A DNA stretch of 64,000 nucleotides from an uncultured Desulfobacter sp. (GTDB lineage Bacteria > Desulfobacterota > Desulfobacteria > Desulfobacterales > Desulfobacteraceae), in the NCBI RefSeq assembly GCF_963666145.1, contig NZ_OY762614.1, positions 620,001-684,000 on the forward strand, read 5' to 3'. Shown here one piece after another: positions 44,375 to 52,382 of this stretch (position 1 is its first letter; each line of letters starts with the position of its first letter). The notes beneath the pieces are model-generated. The model was given only the letters and a program-made list of their open reading frames with translations. It made no database searches and was not told the origin of the DNA. Position numbers and translations under genes: made by a program.

Positions 44375-45071
44375 GGGGGGTATCTTCCTTTATGAAACCA
44401 GGGTTTAAAAGTGCGCCTGCGGACGCCACCACCAGGATGCAGACGATGATACTCCACCCCTTTGGCAAAACATCCGCAGTTACCAGGGCCCAGTTGAACA
44501 GTCCTGACCCAAGGGCCAGCACAAGGGAACGCAAAGAGGTTTTCAGCTCCGGCATAAGAATGGCTAAAAGCAAGGCATACAAGGCCACCCCCATACTCTG
44601 GGTGAGGACGGCAGGCATAAATCGGCCCAGCACAAAGCCCGCCAGGGTGCCCGACACCCATCCGCTGTAGGCGGTCAGTTCCAGAAGCATAACAAACTGA
44701 CGGGTCAATTTTGTCTGGGAAAACGACATCACGGAAAAGGTTTCATCGGTCACCCCGAACGCCATGGGCAGATAATATTTCACTGATTTTTCGACAATTC
44801 GGGTGGACAGATAGGCACTCATGAGAAAGTGCCTGAAATTCACCAGCAGGGTGGTCAGGACAATGCCCACCGGTCCCATGCCCGTTGCCAGCAGATTTAA
44901 AGCGATAAACTGGCTGGCACCTGCAAAGACCACAATGGAAAACAACATGGCCTCCACAAGTGTAGTACCTGTGGTCCTGGCCAGAATGCCAAAGGCCACA
45001 GCGGCCGGGAAATATCCGATAAATATGGGAATGCCGGCTTTCAAGGCTTCCCGGGTGTCAGACGGATGCAT
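44367..45071 (-). CDS. azlC: AzlC family amino acid exporter, large subunit
   Basis: A 234-residue inner-membrane protein with about seven helices. IFIGYFPAAVAFGILARTTG, VFAGASQFIALNLLATG and NFRHFLMSAYLSTRI are AzlC hallmarks. AzlCD exports branched-chain or related amino acids. It heads the azlCD-trmB operon, with a promoter-like sequence upstream. Confidence 0.92.
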   Translation of the reverse strand: MHPSDTREALKAGIPIFIGYFPAAVAFGILARTTGTTLVEAMLFSIVVFAGASQFIALNLLATGMGPVGIVLTTLLVNFRHFLMSAYLSTRIVEKSVKYYLPMAFGVTDETFSVMSFSQTKLTRQFVMLLELTAYSGWVSGTLAGFVLGRFMPAVLTQSMGVALYALLLAILMPELKTSLRSLVLALGSGLFNWALVTADVLPKGWSIIVCILVVASAGALLNPGFIKEDTPHG

Positions 45072-45101
45072 TGATACTTTCTCCAGATCAAGTTTAGTGA
45101 C

Positions 45102-45130
45102 TATTACAGTAACTACTATTTAAGCGTCAA
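45102..45130 (-). promoter_or_regulatory. Promoter of azlCD-trmB with dyad around -10
   Basis: On the minus strand TTGACG (45130-45125) and GTAATA (45107-45102) are 17 nt apart. The -10 region lies inside an imperfect dyad, TTAC-T-GTAA flanked by TAGT and ACTA, a possible site for the TrmB protein encoded by this operon. Confidence 0.45.
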
Positions 45131-45293
45131 GTCAAAAACAGATGTCCATGTTTAATTTTTCATCCGGCAAGACACAATGCCGGTGACCGATACGGCGTTT
45201 TTAAAAATGATCTGGCAAAATTTACGGTTCTTGGCAAAACGTCAAGGGCACAAATGAAATGAAGTAGGCGGCTTGGGGGCCCCAAATAAGACC

Positions 45294-45321
45294 AGGCCGC
45301 CTGCAGGAGATCAGGCGGCCT
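45294..45321. repeat. Inverted repeat in the azlC / DUF5320 intergenic region
   Basis: AGGCCGCCTG (45294-45303) and CAGGCGGCCT (45312-45321) form a perfect 10-bp GC-rich stem with an 8-nt loop. It is not at the end of an identified gene. The 782-nt region 45072-45853 otherwise holds two promoters and two open frames (45358-45681 minus, 45455-45691 plus) that I cannot support. Confidence 0.4.
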
Positions 45322-45691
45322 CGGCACAATAAAGAAATAAGAACATGAAATTGAAATTCAAGAAAGAGAATATGAACTGATTTTTTCCGACGGGATTGGA
45401 TCTGATATTTGAAAATCCTCAAAATTATTTAAGCCCGTCTTAATTACAACCTGATTGGAAACTATATCACTTCTGTTAAAAAAATGTGTTCTTGCCATTA
45501 GCATTGGATTTAATTTGCAGACAACCCGTCGATTTATCGTTTGGGACTTGATTTTATTGTCGGCCATTTTTGCAGGGGCAATCCACCCTGAGGGTGCCCT
45601 CGTTGGGCAGGCGCGGTGGCAGGACAGGCACGGTGACCTGCCCCAACAACGGCCGTGGCATAGGCAGCCTGAGTTGTACAAGCGAAAATAA

Positions 45692-45759
45692 TGATCATTT
45701 GACCATTATTTTTTCTTGACAGTGCATCATAGCAATCCTATATTATGATCAAATGATCA
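45692..45759 (+). promoter_or_regulatory. Near-consensus promoter flanked by matching operator sites
   Basis: TTGACA (45716-45721) and TATATT (45739-45744) are exactly 17 nt apart. TGATCATTTGA at 45692-45702 is the exact reverse complement of TCAAATGATCA at 45749-45759. Each lies in a half-palindrome of the form TGATCAwwTGAyCA, one upstream of -35 and one just after -10, a classic layout for repression by a dimeric regulator. It drives the DUF5320 gene. Confidence 0.7.
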
Positions 45760-45853
45760 AAACGAATGTTCGCGCCGGCCACAAATTATGGCCGAAACGC
45801 TAACGAACAGGGTCAAGAGCCCTGAAAAATAAAACTGAAAAGGAGACAATATC

Positions 45854-46171
45854 ATGCCAGGATTTAATCAAAGAGGACCACAAGGATTAGGACCCATGAC
45901 CGGAAGAGGCCAGGGTATTTGCGGCAACCGTAACACTACAGGTGCTGGATACGGAACGGGTTCTGGCGCAGGATACGGCGGCCGTGGGTGCGGCAGGGGA
46001 TTTGCCGGCGGCAGAGGTATGGGTCGCGGCATGGGCCGGGGATTTGGCCAGGCAGCCGCCCCTGTAAGCGGTGCCCTAAATGAATCAGCCCTTCAGGACC
46101 GGGCCAGGATGCTGGAAGAAGAACTCAATGCCATCAAAGCGCAGCTCCATGGCATGCCCGAAGAAAAATAA
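45854..46171 (+). CDS. DUF5320-type Gly/Arg-rich protein
   Basis: A 105-residue protein. The N-terminus has RGPQGLGPMTGRGQGICG, the family signature. Residues 30-70 are a low-complexity Gly/Arg/Met stretch with two Cys. The end (about 78-105) is a coiled coil (DRARMLEEELNAIKAQL). Such genes often neighbour NifX/NifB-like cofactor proteins in anaerobes; none is nearby here. AAAGGAG precedes the ATG. Transcription looks tightly controlled by paired operator-like sites. The function is unknown. Confidence 0.75.
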   Translation: MPGFNQRGPQGLGPMTGRGQGICGNRNTTGAGYGTGSGAGYGGRGCGRGFAGGRGMGRGMGRGFGQAAAPVSGALNESALQDRARMLEEELNAIKAQLHGMPEEK

Positions 46172-46181
46172 TCATTAACAC

Positions 46182-46215
46182 GCCTGGTTGAAAGGAAAAT
46201 TTCTTTCAACCAGGC
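46182..46215 (+). terminator. Hairpin after the DUF5320 gene
   Basis: A perfect 13-bp stem, GCCTGGTTGAAAG (46182-46194) with its complement at 46203-46215, 10 nt after the stop. No T-run; it is followed closely by a second hairpin. Confidence 0.6.
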
Positions 46216-46226
46216 TACCTGCAAAA

Positions 46227-46269
46227 AAAAGATCAGTCACCGGGTGGCAAGTCCGGCGGCTGATCTTTT
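46227..46269 (+). terminator. Second hairpin with T-run
   Basis: AAAAGATCAG (46227-46236) pairs with CTGATCTTTT (46260-46269), enclosing a small CCGG/CCGG stem. It is likely the efficient terminator of the pair. Confidence 0.6.
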
Positions 46270-46287
46270 AAGGATAATAAGGAGGTT

Positions 46288-46359
46288 ATGTTGCCAGTTT
46301 TTTTAATTCGAAACGTGGCGTTAAATACAACCTACCATTATTTTATAATTTGTCAATAA
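46288..46359 (+). CDS. Very short ORF (23 codons) with strong Shine-Dalgarno
   Basis: AAGGAGG ends 2 nt before ATG 46288, and the frame runs 23 codons to TAA at 46357-46359 (begins MLPVFLIRNV, hydrophobic). It lies right after the terminator and before the convergent solenoid gene. There is no recognised family. The close SD spacing makes initiation doubtful; it may be chance. Confidence 0.2.
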   Translation: MLPVFLIRNVALNTTYHYFIICQ

Positions 46360-46380
46360 AAAAGTTTCATTGACATAACT

Positions 46381-48294
46381 TTATCTAATCTTACCCAAAA
46401 TGCGGGATGCCCATTTGGCATCACCGAGACGGCCTGAAATGCTGGTGCCCAGCTGGGACAATGCATCATTGCTCAGGGCGTTGGCTTCTGCGTCTGCGTA
46501 AACAGCTGCGGCATTTTCAGCATCTGCTGCGTCAACCAGTAAGGCTTCAGCCAAAAAGAGCTGATCGCTGAAGTCGGTCAGCTTCTGGCGGCCCAGTACC
46601 AGCAGTTCGGAAAGGATGGTCTTGTCTGCGGCCTGCTGTTTAACCAGTGTTATCAGCGCAGCATAATCCTGTTTGCTGCGGCAAAGGCCTTCAGCAGATT
46701 TATACAGCGTCAATGCGCCTTCCTTGTCGCCAATCAGGTTCAGGGTGGCGCTGCCTGCAAAAGTAAAGTCATAAACGGTCTTGGCTTTGCCGGCTGCCTT
46801 GCTGACCAGTTTTTGAGCCCACTCTTTATCATCAAACTTGTCAATGGCCACAGCGGCAAGCTTCATGATGTCACCGTTTCCAGTAGCTTTTGACTCCAGG
46901 CTTGAATAAATCTGTTTTACCCAGGCACTGTCCCCAAGGGTATCTTTGATGGCAGTGGTCAAGGTGTTGTAATCGCCATAGCTCTTGCATTTGTCCAGAA
47001 GCGCCGTATAGATCTCTTTGATCCAATCCGCATCACTGAGGTCCGCATGGATGGCCGCAGCAAGCTTGATAAAATCGCTGAAATGAATGGTAAGTTTTTC
47101 AGTCTTTTTATACAGTTTGGCTGCATAGAATTTATCACCGGTTTTTTCAAATACTTCACCGGCAAGAATGCGCATGGGTGCACAAGTTTTAATTTCATTT
47201 TCCCGCAGGGCAAAATCATCATACATTTTCCCAAACTCTTCACGTTTGGCTTTCTGGAAAGAGATGGAATCCGTCCATGCTTTGTCTTCCTTGGCAACTT
47301 CAAGAATGGCATCAGCGGTTTTCAGGAACTCCGCATTGTTCTTCACGGCAGCCTGGGCCTGTTTCAATACGGGCAGGGCTGCTGCGGTATCGCCCAGGTC
47401 TTTGGCCATGGCCAGGGCCAGGGAAACCAGTTGGCCACAGTCGGGATTGGTGGCAGCCGCTTTCTGGTAAACGCTTGAGGCAAAAGCTGCATCACCGGTA
47501 TTTTCAAAACTTGCCTTGGCCAGTTTCAGATATTCTTCAAACTTGGCATACTTTTCTTCGGCTTTTTTGTAAACGGACAGGGTGAACGCATTGTCATCCA
47601 GCTGCGCTTTGACGATTTCAGCAAATTTGAGCAGCTCATCGCCTTTTTCCAGGGAGCCGGCAGCCTTTTCATAAATGGCCCGGGCAAAGTCCTTATCACC
47701 CAGATCTTTAATGGCGCCTGCGGCAAGGGCGCTGAATCCGTCAGCTGTAGACGCGGCTGCGATACCTTTTTCGTAAATTTCCTTGGCTTGATTCTGATCT
47801 TTGGTGCTGTCCAGGATAGATTTGGCAAAGGAGACAAAATCTTCGGGTTTTGTACATTTTTCAAACGCTTTGTCCATAACCACTTTGGCCATGTCCGGAT
47901 CAGTTTTAGAAAGCTCGTTGCTCAGATTAAGGAAATCGGTGAGCTTGGTGCATTTACCCATGGCAGCTTCATTCATCTCCTTGGCCATATCGTCCAGGCC
48001 AAGTTTGCCGGCAGCAGTACCAAGACCGATGAAATCCGCAGCGCTCATGCACAGCATTTTAGCATTGGAAAGAAAGTTGCCGACCACATCGTCGTCACCG
48101 ATGATCTCTTTGGCAGCCTCGGCATAAACCACAGCCTCATCATAGGTCTGGGCCCATTCAGCACCCTCTTCCATCAATTCAACCGCCCAGTCTTTATCAT
48201 CCAGGCCGGTTACGATCTCTTTGGCCACACCAATGTATTCTTCCGGTGAATCACAGCTTTCCGCTTTCTCTTCCAGTTCTTCTTTGAGTCCCAT
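46381..48294 (-). CDS. Large helical-repeat solenoid protein (about 18 repeats of 34 residues)
   Basis: A 637-residue, acidic, cytoplasmic protein without signal peptide or membrane helix. From residue 16 to the end I count about 18 tandem repeats of 33-34 residues, each a two-helix unit of the form xxDFxxLAxAIxxxLGDxx, then a second helix with A-x2-IYxKA. Repeat 10 has an insert of about 17 residues. The pattern is TPR/Sel1-like but not a close match to either. Such solenoids usually bind proteins. AAGGAG precedes the ATG. It is monocistronic. I know of no characterised homologue. Confidence 0.65.
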   Translation of the reverse strand: MGLKEELEEKAESCDSPEEYIGVAKEIVTGLDDKDWAVELMEEGAEWAQTYDEAVVYAEAAKEIIGDDDVVGNFLSNAKMLCMSAADFIGLGTAAGKLGLDDMAKEMNEAAMGKCTKLTDFLNLSNELSKTDPDMAKVVMDKAFEKCTKPEDFVSFAKSILDSTKDQNQAKEIYEKGIAAASTADGFSALAAGAIKDLGDKDFARAIYEKAAGSLEKGDELLKFAEIVKAQLDDNAFTLSVYKKAEEKYAKFEEYLKLAKASFENTGDAAFASSVYQKAAATNPDCGQLVSLALAMAKDLGDTAAALPVLKQAQAAVKNNAEFLKTADAILEVAKEDKAWTDSISFQKAKREEFGKMYDDFALRENEIKTCAPMRILAGEVFEKTGDKFYAAKLYKKTEKLTIHFSDFIKLAAAIHADLSDADWIKEIYTALLDKCKSYGDYNTLTTAIKDTLGDSAWVKQIYSSLESKATGNGDIMKLAAVAIDKFDDKEWAQKLVSKAAGKAKTVYDFTFAGSATLNLIGDKEGALTLYKSAEGLCRSKQDYAALITLVKQQAADKTILSELLVLGRQKLTDFSDQLFLAEALLVDAADAENAAAVYADAEANALSNDALSQLGTSISGRLGDAKWASRILGKIR

Positions 48295-48762
48295 AATTTC
48301 TCCTTATTTAGTTTTATTTGATGATTTAAGGGGTATTATCGATCAATTATATTCAACGGGAAACGCCCGTCGGCACACAGTCATTTCATGGGGTAACCGG
48401 CAATATATCGGCCATGGGCGGACATGGCCCGCTAATGCCAATCGCATAACAACCTGCTAAGGACTTTCACATAATATATCCCCGACTCTAATAACATACT
48501 GATATAAAAACAGACAATGGGGATTTTGCATAAAGTTAAATTTTTTAAAGAATAGAGTTAAAATAAATTGAACAAAAATGGCTGCGTCAACGGACTTGAA
48601 TACATGGCGCATCAAGGGTTCAGCAGTATAACTGCGACGATTTGATGCCTCCGGAGACAAGGCGTCAAAGGAGATATTGTTTCGTTTCATTGATTTGCCA
48701 AGTACGTCTCATCTGTGGTACCAGGTATTGAAAAATAAACGTCCATCGCTTATAAGCCCTTT
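48295..48762. other. Intergenic region, no supported gene
   Basis: It lies between the divergent solenoid and NicO genes. A 77-codon minus-strand frame (48457-48690) has no family match and no good ribosome site. Short inverted repeats are present, such as CGGGAAACGCCCG near 48357. No riboswitch motif could be recognised, although a metal or cobalamin sensor would be expected ahead of a NicO gene. Confidence 0.4.
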
Positions 48763-49782
48763 ATGGTACCTGATATCTCTTACATCCTGGGTGCAAACAG
48801 ACCTTTGCTCAAACGGTTTCGGCCCGTTTTTCTTATCCTTGCCGTCATCGCGTGGGGCCTTTTTTTTGCCACATCGGGCACTGCCCAGGCCAATCCATTT
48901 ACCCAAAAAAGCGCAACTTCTGCGCCCCAACACCCGGATGACACTTTGCAGCGCGCCCCCCGGATGTCCCCATCCCCAACCCCGGGCCCAACGGACCGGA
49001 CGTCAAGCATGATGGAACGTATCATTTTTTTTCAAATGAAACTCAAGGAAAAAATGACGACTCTGATCAGGCGGGCAAAGGAGACCGGGGAAACCTACCC
49101 GCTTTTATGGGTTCTGGCAGCAGGTTTTATATACGGGGTGGTGCATTCTGCAGGTCCCGGCCACGGCAAAGCCGTTGCCCTGTCCTACATTGTGTCGATC
49201 AAACCGACACTTCCCCGGGCCCTTGCCTTTGGCAATATTCTGGCCATCAGCCATGGGATGTCCGGGGTAGTCCTGGTGTTTTGCGTCAAATATATTCTGC
49301 AGGCATCCATGTCTGGCACCCTTGCCTCGGTCACCCATACCACCCAGATTGCAAGTTATTCACTGATTTTTGTTCTGGGTCTGTTTCTTTTTTTTCGCAA
49401 ACTGCCGGTGTTCAAAAAAGTGAAACCTGGTCACCGGCCACAGGATGAAGAGACCGGGGTGCCTGTGGATGCCGGGTCTATCCTGCCCGCTCTCTTCATC
49501 GGCATGATTCCCTGCCCCGGCGTTGTCCTTTCTGTTCTGTTTTGTCTATCTTTAGGATTGCCCGGGTTCGGCATGATGCTGGCCTGTGCCATAACCCTTG
49601 GCATGGCTTCAACGCTATCGTTGGTCGTGCTGACGGCCATGGCCGGAAAGGCCGCCCTTCTTGCCCCTTTGTCCAGGCGTTTTTCTTTTGCCCACAATGC
49701 AGGAGATATCCTTGAAGCCCTGGCCGGCTTAATCCTCTCTACCCTATCTCTTATGCTTCTACTCACAATTTTAAACGCATAG
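48763..49782 (+). CDS. NicO/RcnA-type nickel/cobalt transport permease
   Basis: A 339-residue membrane protein. A signal-like segment ends near residue 43 (SGTAQA), followed by a Pro/Ser-rich linker. FIYGVVHSAGPGHGKAVALS contains the His and GHGK motif of the NicO family; AISHGMSGVVLVF and FIGMIPCPGVVLSVLF are further conserved membrane motifs with metal-binding His/Cys. About seven helices. Members move Ni2+ or Co2+, inward or outward. ATG 48763 has a weak ribosome site. It opens a long codirectional run of envelope genes. Confidence 0.82.
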   Translation: MVPDISYILGANRPLLKRFRPVFLILAVIAWGLFFATSGTAQANPFTQKSATSAPQHPDDTLQRAPRMSPSPTPGPTDRTSSMMERIIFFQMKLKEKMTTLIRRAKETGETYPLLWVLAAGFIYGVVHSAGPGHGKAVALSYIVSIKPTLPRALAFGNILAISHGMSGVVLVFCVKYILQASMSGTLASVTHTTQIASYSLIFVLGLFLFFRKLPVFKKVKPGHRPQDEETGVPVDAGSILPALFIGMIPCPGVVLSVLFCLSLGLPGFGMMLACAITLGMASTLSLVVLTAMAGKAALLAPLSRRFSFAHNAGDILEALAGLILSTLSLMLLLTILNA

Positions 49783-49820
49783 AAACAAACTGTCGAATCC
49801 GACAAAATCCAAAAAAAACA

Positions 49821-49896
49821 TTGACAAAAAGTTAAAAGAATGAAAATAAGGTTTCTGTTTTTAATTTAGAGTAAGCTAACAATTATTTATCATTGT
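49821..49896 (+). promoter_or_regulatory. Possible promoter and dyad ahead of the exported metal proteins
   Basis: TTGACA (49821-49826) has an A/T-rich but poor -10 about 17 nt on. Downstream, ACAAT (49879-49883) and ATTGT (49892-49896) form a dyad with an 8-nt spacer that could bind a regulator. Tentative. Confidence 0.25.
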
Positions 49897-50041
49897 AGAC
49901 CCAAATGCTTATAAAGACAAAGACTCGCATGTTTAATTTAATATACGATTATAACAAAATCAGCATTTAAACCTGTCGGCACGCCTTTATTTGAATCAAT
50001 GGCCGCCGGACAATTTTTGCAAATCTTTTAAGGAGAAAAAA

Positions 50042-50368
50042 ATGAAAAAAAAATTATCTGTATTCACCTTCAGCGCCCTGGTCTTTGGACTTTTTCTGAT
50101 CCAGGCCGCCCAGGCCCATACCCCGTTGTGTTCCTGCTATGACAACGGTGACGGCAGTGTAACCTGTGAAGGTGGATTTTCAGATGGGTCGTCGGCCGCA
50201 GGAGTCCAGATGCGTGTTGAGGACGCTGCCGGCAAGGTGTTGAATTCCGGCACAATGAATGATGACAGTGAATTCACCTTTGATAAACCCGCAGGAGATT
50301 ACAAGGTGCAGTTTGATGCCGGGGAAGGTCACAAAATAACCGTGGATGGCAAGGAAATTAGTCAATAG
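50042..50368 (+). CDS. Small exported protein, mature N-terminal His and Cys pair
   Basis: A 108-residue precursor with a typical signal peptide (MKKKLSVFTFSALVFGLFLI), predicted cut after AQA. The mature chain would start H-T-P-L-C-S-C, a likely metal site using the N-terminal amine, His and Cys. The rest (about 40-105) looks like a small beta-sandwich of the carboxypeptidase-regulatory type (GVQMRVEDAAGKVLNSGTM). AAGGAG lies before ATG 50042; the longer frame upstream is not used. It is 36 nt before a DUF4198 gene. Periplasmic metal binding or delivery is inferred. Confidence 0.7.
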   Translation: MKKKLSVFTFSALVFGLFLIQAAQAHTPLCSCYDNGDGSVTCEGGFSDGSSAAGVQMRVEDAAGKVLNSGTMNDDSEFTFDKPAGDYKVQFDAGEGHKITVDGKEISQ

Positions 50369-50404
50369 GCAGATCACCTAAATAATATCTAAAAGGAGAC
50401 TATT

Positions 50405-51223
50405 TTGAAAATGAAACATCTTATCACCGCATTCAGCACCCTGGCCATCCTGGCACTCAGCGTACCTGCATTTGCCCACTTTCAAATGATTTACACACCC
50501 GAAAGTGCCTTGAACAAAGGGGGAACAATCCCTTTGGCCATCGTTTTCACCCATCCCTTTGAAGCCGGCCACACCATGGACATGGGTACACCGGAACAAT
50601 TTTTTGTTACCCGCTCAAGGGGTGAAAATACGCCTAAAAAAACGGATCTTCTGCCAACCCTGAAACCCATTACATGGACCAGCCTGACCAATTCAGGCGC
50701 AGCCTATGAGACCGAATATTCCGCAAGAGGCGGTGACCACATCTTCTGTCTGGTACCGGCCCCCTATTACGAAAGCGAAGAAGATGCCTACATCCAGCAG
50801 ACCACCAAAATGATCGTCAATGTGGGCGGAGAGCCCGGGGCATGGATGGAACCTGTGGGGCTTGACTGTGAAATCGTTCCTTTGTGCAAACCCTATGACC
50901 GCTGGACCGGCAACGTATTCCAGGGCAAGGTATTGTTCAAGGGCAAACCTGTGGCCGGGGCAGAAATTGAAATTGAATTCATGAACCACCAACCGCTGCT
51001 GGACCAGAAAGCCTTTGCCGGGCAAGCCGCGGCAGTTGCCCCCCAGCCCGCCTTTGTACTGCAGACCATTTTTGCCGATGACAACGGCGTATTTACCTTT
51101 GGCATTCCCAAGGCCGGATGGTGGGGATTTGCAGCATTGGGCCTTGACCCCGAAGGCACGTTTAACGGCAAAGAGTGTTCCAAGGATGCAGTGATCTGGA
51201 TTCAGGCCAAGGACATGAAATAG
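50405..51223 (+). CDS. DUF4198 periplasmic protein (Co/Ni transport-associated, COG5266-like), copy 1
   Basis: A 272-residue exported protein. The signal peptide ends VPAFA, so the mature protein starts HFQMIYTPESALNKGG, with an N-terminal His typical of the DUF4198 family. An internal beta-sandwich domain has GKVLFKGKPVAGAEIEIEF and DDNGVFTFGIPKAGWWGFA. GGAG (50395-50398) supports TTG 50405; ATG 50411 is an alternative. Family members accompany nickel and cobalt transporters. It is directly followed by a 17-bp tandem repeat. Confidence 0.78.
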   Translation: MKMKHLITAFSTLAILALSVPAFAHFQMIYTPESALNKGGTIPLAIVFTHPFEAGHTMDMGTPEQFFVTRSRGENTPKKTDLLPTLKPITWTSLTNSGAAYETEYSARGGDHIFCLVPAPYYESEEDAYIQQTTKMIVNVGGEPGAWMEPVGLDCEIVPLCKPYDRWTGNVFQGKVLFKGKPVAGAEIEIEFMNHQPLLDQKAFAGQAAAVAPQPAFVLQTIFADDNGVFTFGIPKAGWWGFAALGLDPEGTFNGKECSKDAVIWIQAKDMK

Positions 51224-51270
51224 GGCATGAAATGAAATAGGGCATGAAATGAAATAGGGCATGAAATAAA
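51211..51270 (+). repeat. Tandem 17-bp direct repeat at the end of the DUF4198 gene
   Basis: The unit GGGCATGAAATGAAATA occurs at 51223-51239 and 51240-51256, with partial copies before (51211, inside the gene end) and after (51257). Each unit contains a stop, so the gene end is protected from changes in copy number. Too short and regular for a CRISPR. Confidence 0.8.
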
Positions 51271-51443
51271 CTATGAAGTAAGCAAGCCTTCCGGTGCCGG
51301 TTCTTTTTTCTATCTTAACAAGTTACCATATTTTCTCCCAAAGGGACTCAACCTTACAAAGGGCCGGCACTTTCCCATTTTCAATGGCGGCAAACAATAA
51401 ACACAATGAACCACCTGTTCACGGCACCCAGAGGACAGACCTT

Positions 51444-52382
51444 ATGCACCCTGTTATCAGTGTTGACCATCTTTGCCACCGTTACGGCAAACGCTATATT
51501 TACAAAGACCTGAACTTCTCCATTTCCCCAGGGAAAATATACGGCCTGCTGGGCAAAAATGGCGTGGGTAAAACCACCCTGATCAAAATATTGATGGGAT
51601 TTTTGCGGCCCGTGTCCGGAGCCTGCAAAGTATTCAACGAGCCCTCCCACAAGCTGTCGCCCGCCGCCAGGGCCAAAATCGGACTCTTATTTGAAGGCCA
51701 TGTGGCCTATGAATTCATGTCCATCCGCCAGATCGAAAAATTTTACGCCCCCTTCTATCCAAACTGGGATGCCGGTATCTACTACCGGATGGTGGAAAAA
51801 TTAAACCTTGGCCCCAATCATCTTATCCGCCGGATGTCCTGCGGCCAGCGCTCCCAGGTGGTGCTCGGGCTGTTGATGGCCCAGCAGCCGGAACTGCTGC
51901 TGCTGGACGACTACGCCATCGGGCTGGACCCGGGATACCGCAGGCTTTTCCTTGATGAAATGCGCAGCTATCTATCCTGCGGCAACCGCACGGTATTTCT
52001 AACCTCCCACGTGATCCAGGATATGGAAGATTTTGTGGATGAGGTTATTTTTCTCGAACGCGGGGGGCAGATGATGAACATCCGCCTTGACCACTTTAAA
52101 AAAAATTTTCTGTGTTTCAGGCTGCCGATTAAACCCAGCACCCCGGTTAACGGCGTAAACCAGGAAACCCTTTCGGACATCTCCAAAGATAAACTGCTTG
52201 GTGCCTGTGCCAAGATTAAAAACATTGAGGTTCATCCCAACCACATGGATCTGTTCACATTTGCCACCAAGGCGGATCTGCTTTCCGAGCTTACGGCGGT
52301 CGGTATCTGCGACAGTATGCTGGAACCTGTATTATTAAACTTGGAAGATGCGTTTATCGGTTATACGGGAAGGTATTCATGA
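51444..52382 (+). CDS. ABC transporter ATP-binding protein
   Basis: A 312-residue ATPase. Walker A is GKNGVGKTT (about 37-45). The signature is MSCGQRSQ, a weak LSGGQ. Walker B is LLLLDDYAIGLDPG, with Asp where the catalytic Glu normally sits. The H-loop is LTSHVIQDMED. The last 80 residues are an extra domain. GAGGA supports ATG 51444 rather than earlier starts. It overlaps the permease gene by 4 nt, forming an ABC-2 type pair. The substrate is unknown; the neighbours suggest metals. Confidence 0.8.
   Translation: MHPVISVDHLCHRYGKRYIYKDLNFSISPGKIYGLLGKNGVGKTTLIKILMGFLRPVSGACKVFNEPSHKLSPAARAKIGLLFEGHVAYEFMSIRQIEKFYAPFYPNWDAGIYYRMVEKLNLGPNHLIRRMSCGQRSQVVLGLLMAQQPELLLLDDYAIGLDPGYRRLFLDEMRSYLSCGNRTVFLTSHVIQDMEDFVDEVIFLERGGQMMNIRLDHFKKNFLCFRLPIKPSTPVNGVNQETLSDISKDKLLGACAKIKNIEVHPNHMDLFTFATKADLLSELTAVGICDSMLEPVLLNLEDAFIGYTGRYS

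Noticed and set aside
45358..45691. Overlapping frames on both strands before the DUF5320 gene, one Cys-rich
   Set aside because: Neither has a ribosome site or recognised motif; the Cys-rich appearance of the minus frame may be a by-product of GC-rich repeats.
48457..48690. 77-codon minus-strand frame upstream of the NicO gene
   Set aside because: AT-rich, no motif and no ribosome site; probably chance.
48295..48762. Cobalamin riboswitch ahead of the NicO gene
   Set aside because: No B12-box or conserved core could be recognised by eye; a covariance search would be needed to support it.
51211..51270. Possible CRISPR-like array
   Set aside because: The copies are directly adjacent with no spacers, so it is a simple tandem repeat. 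No other CRISPR-like array or cas gene was seen.
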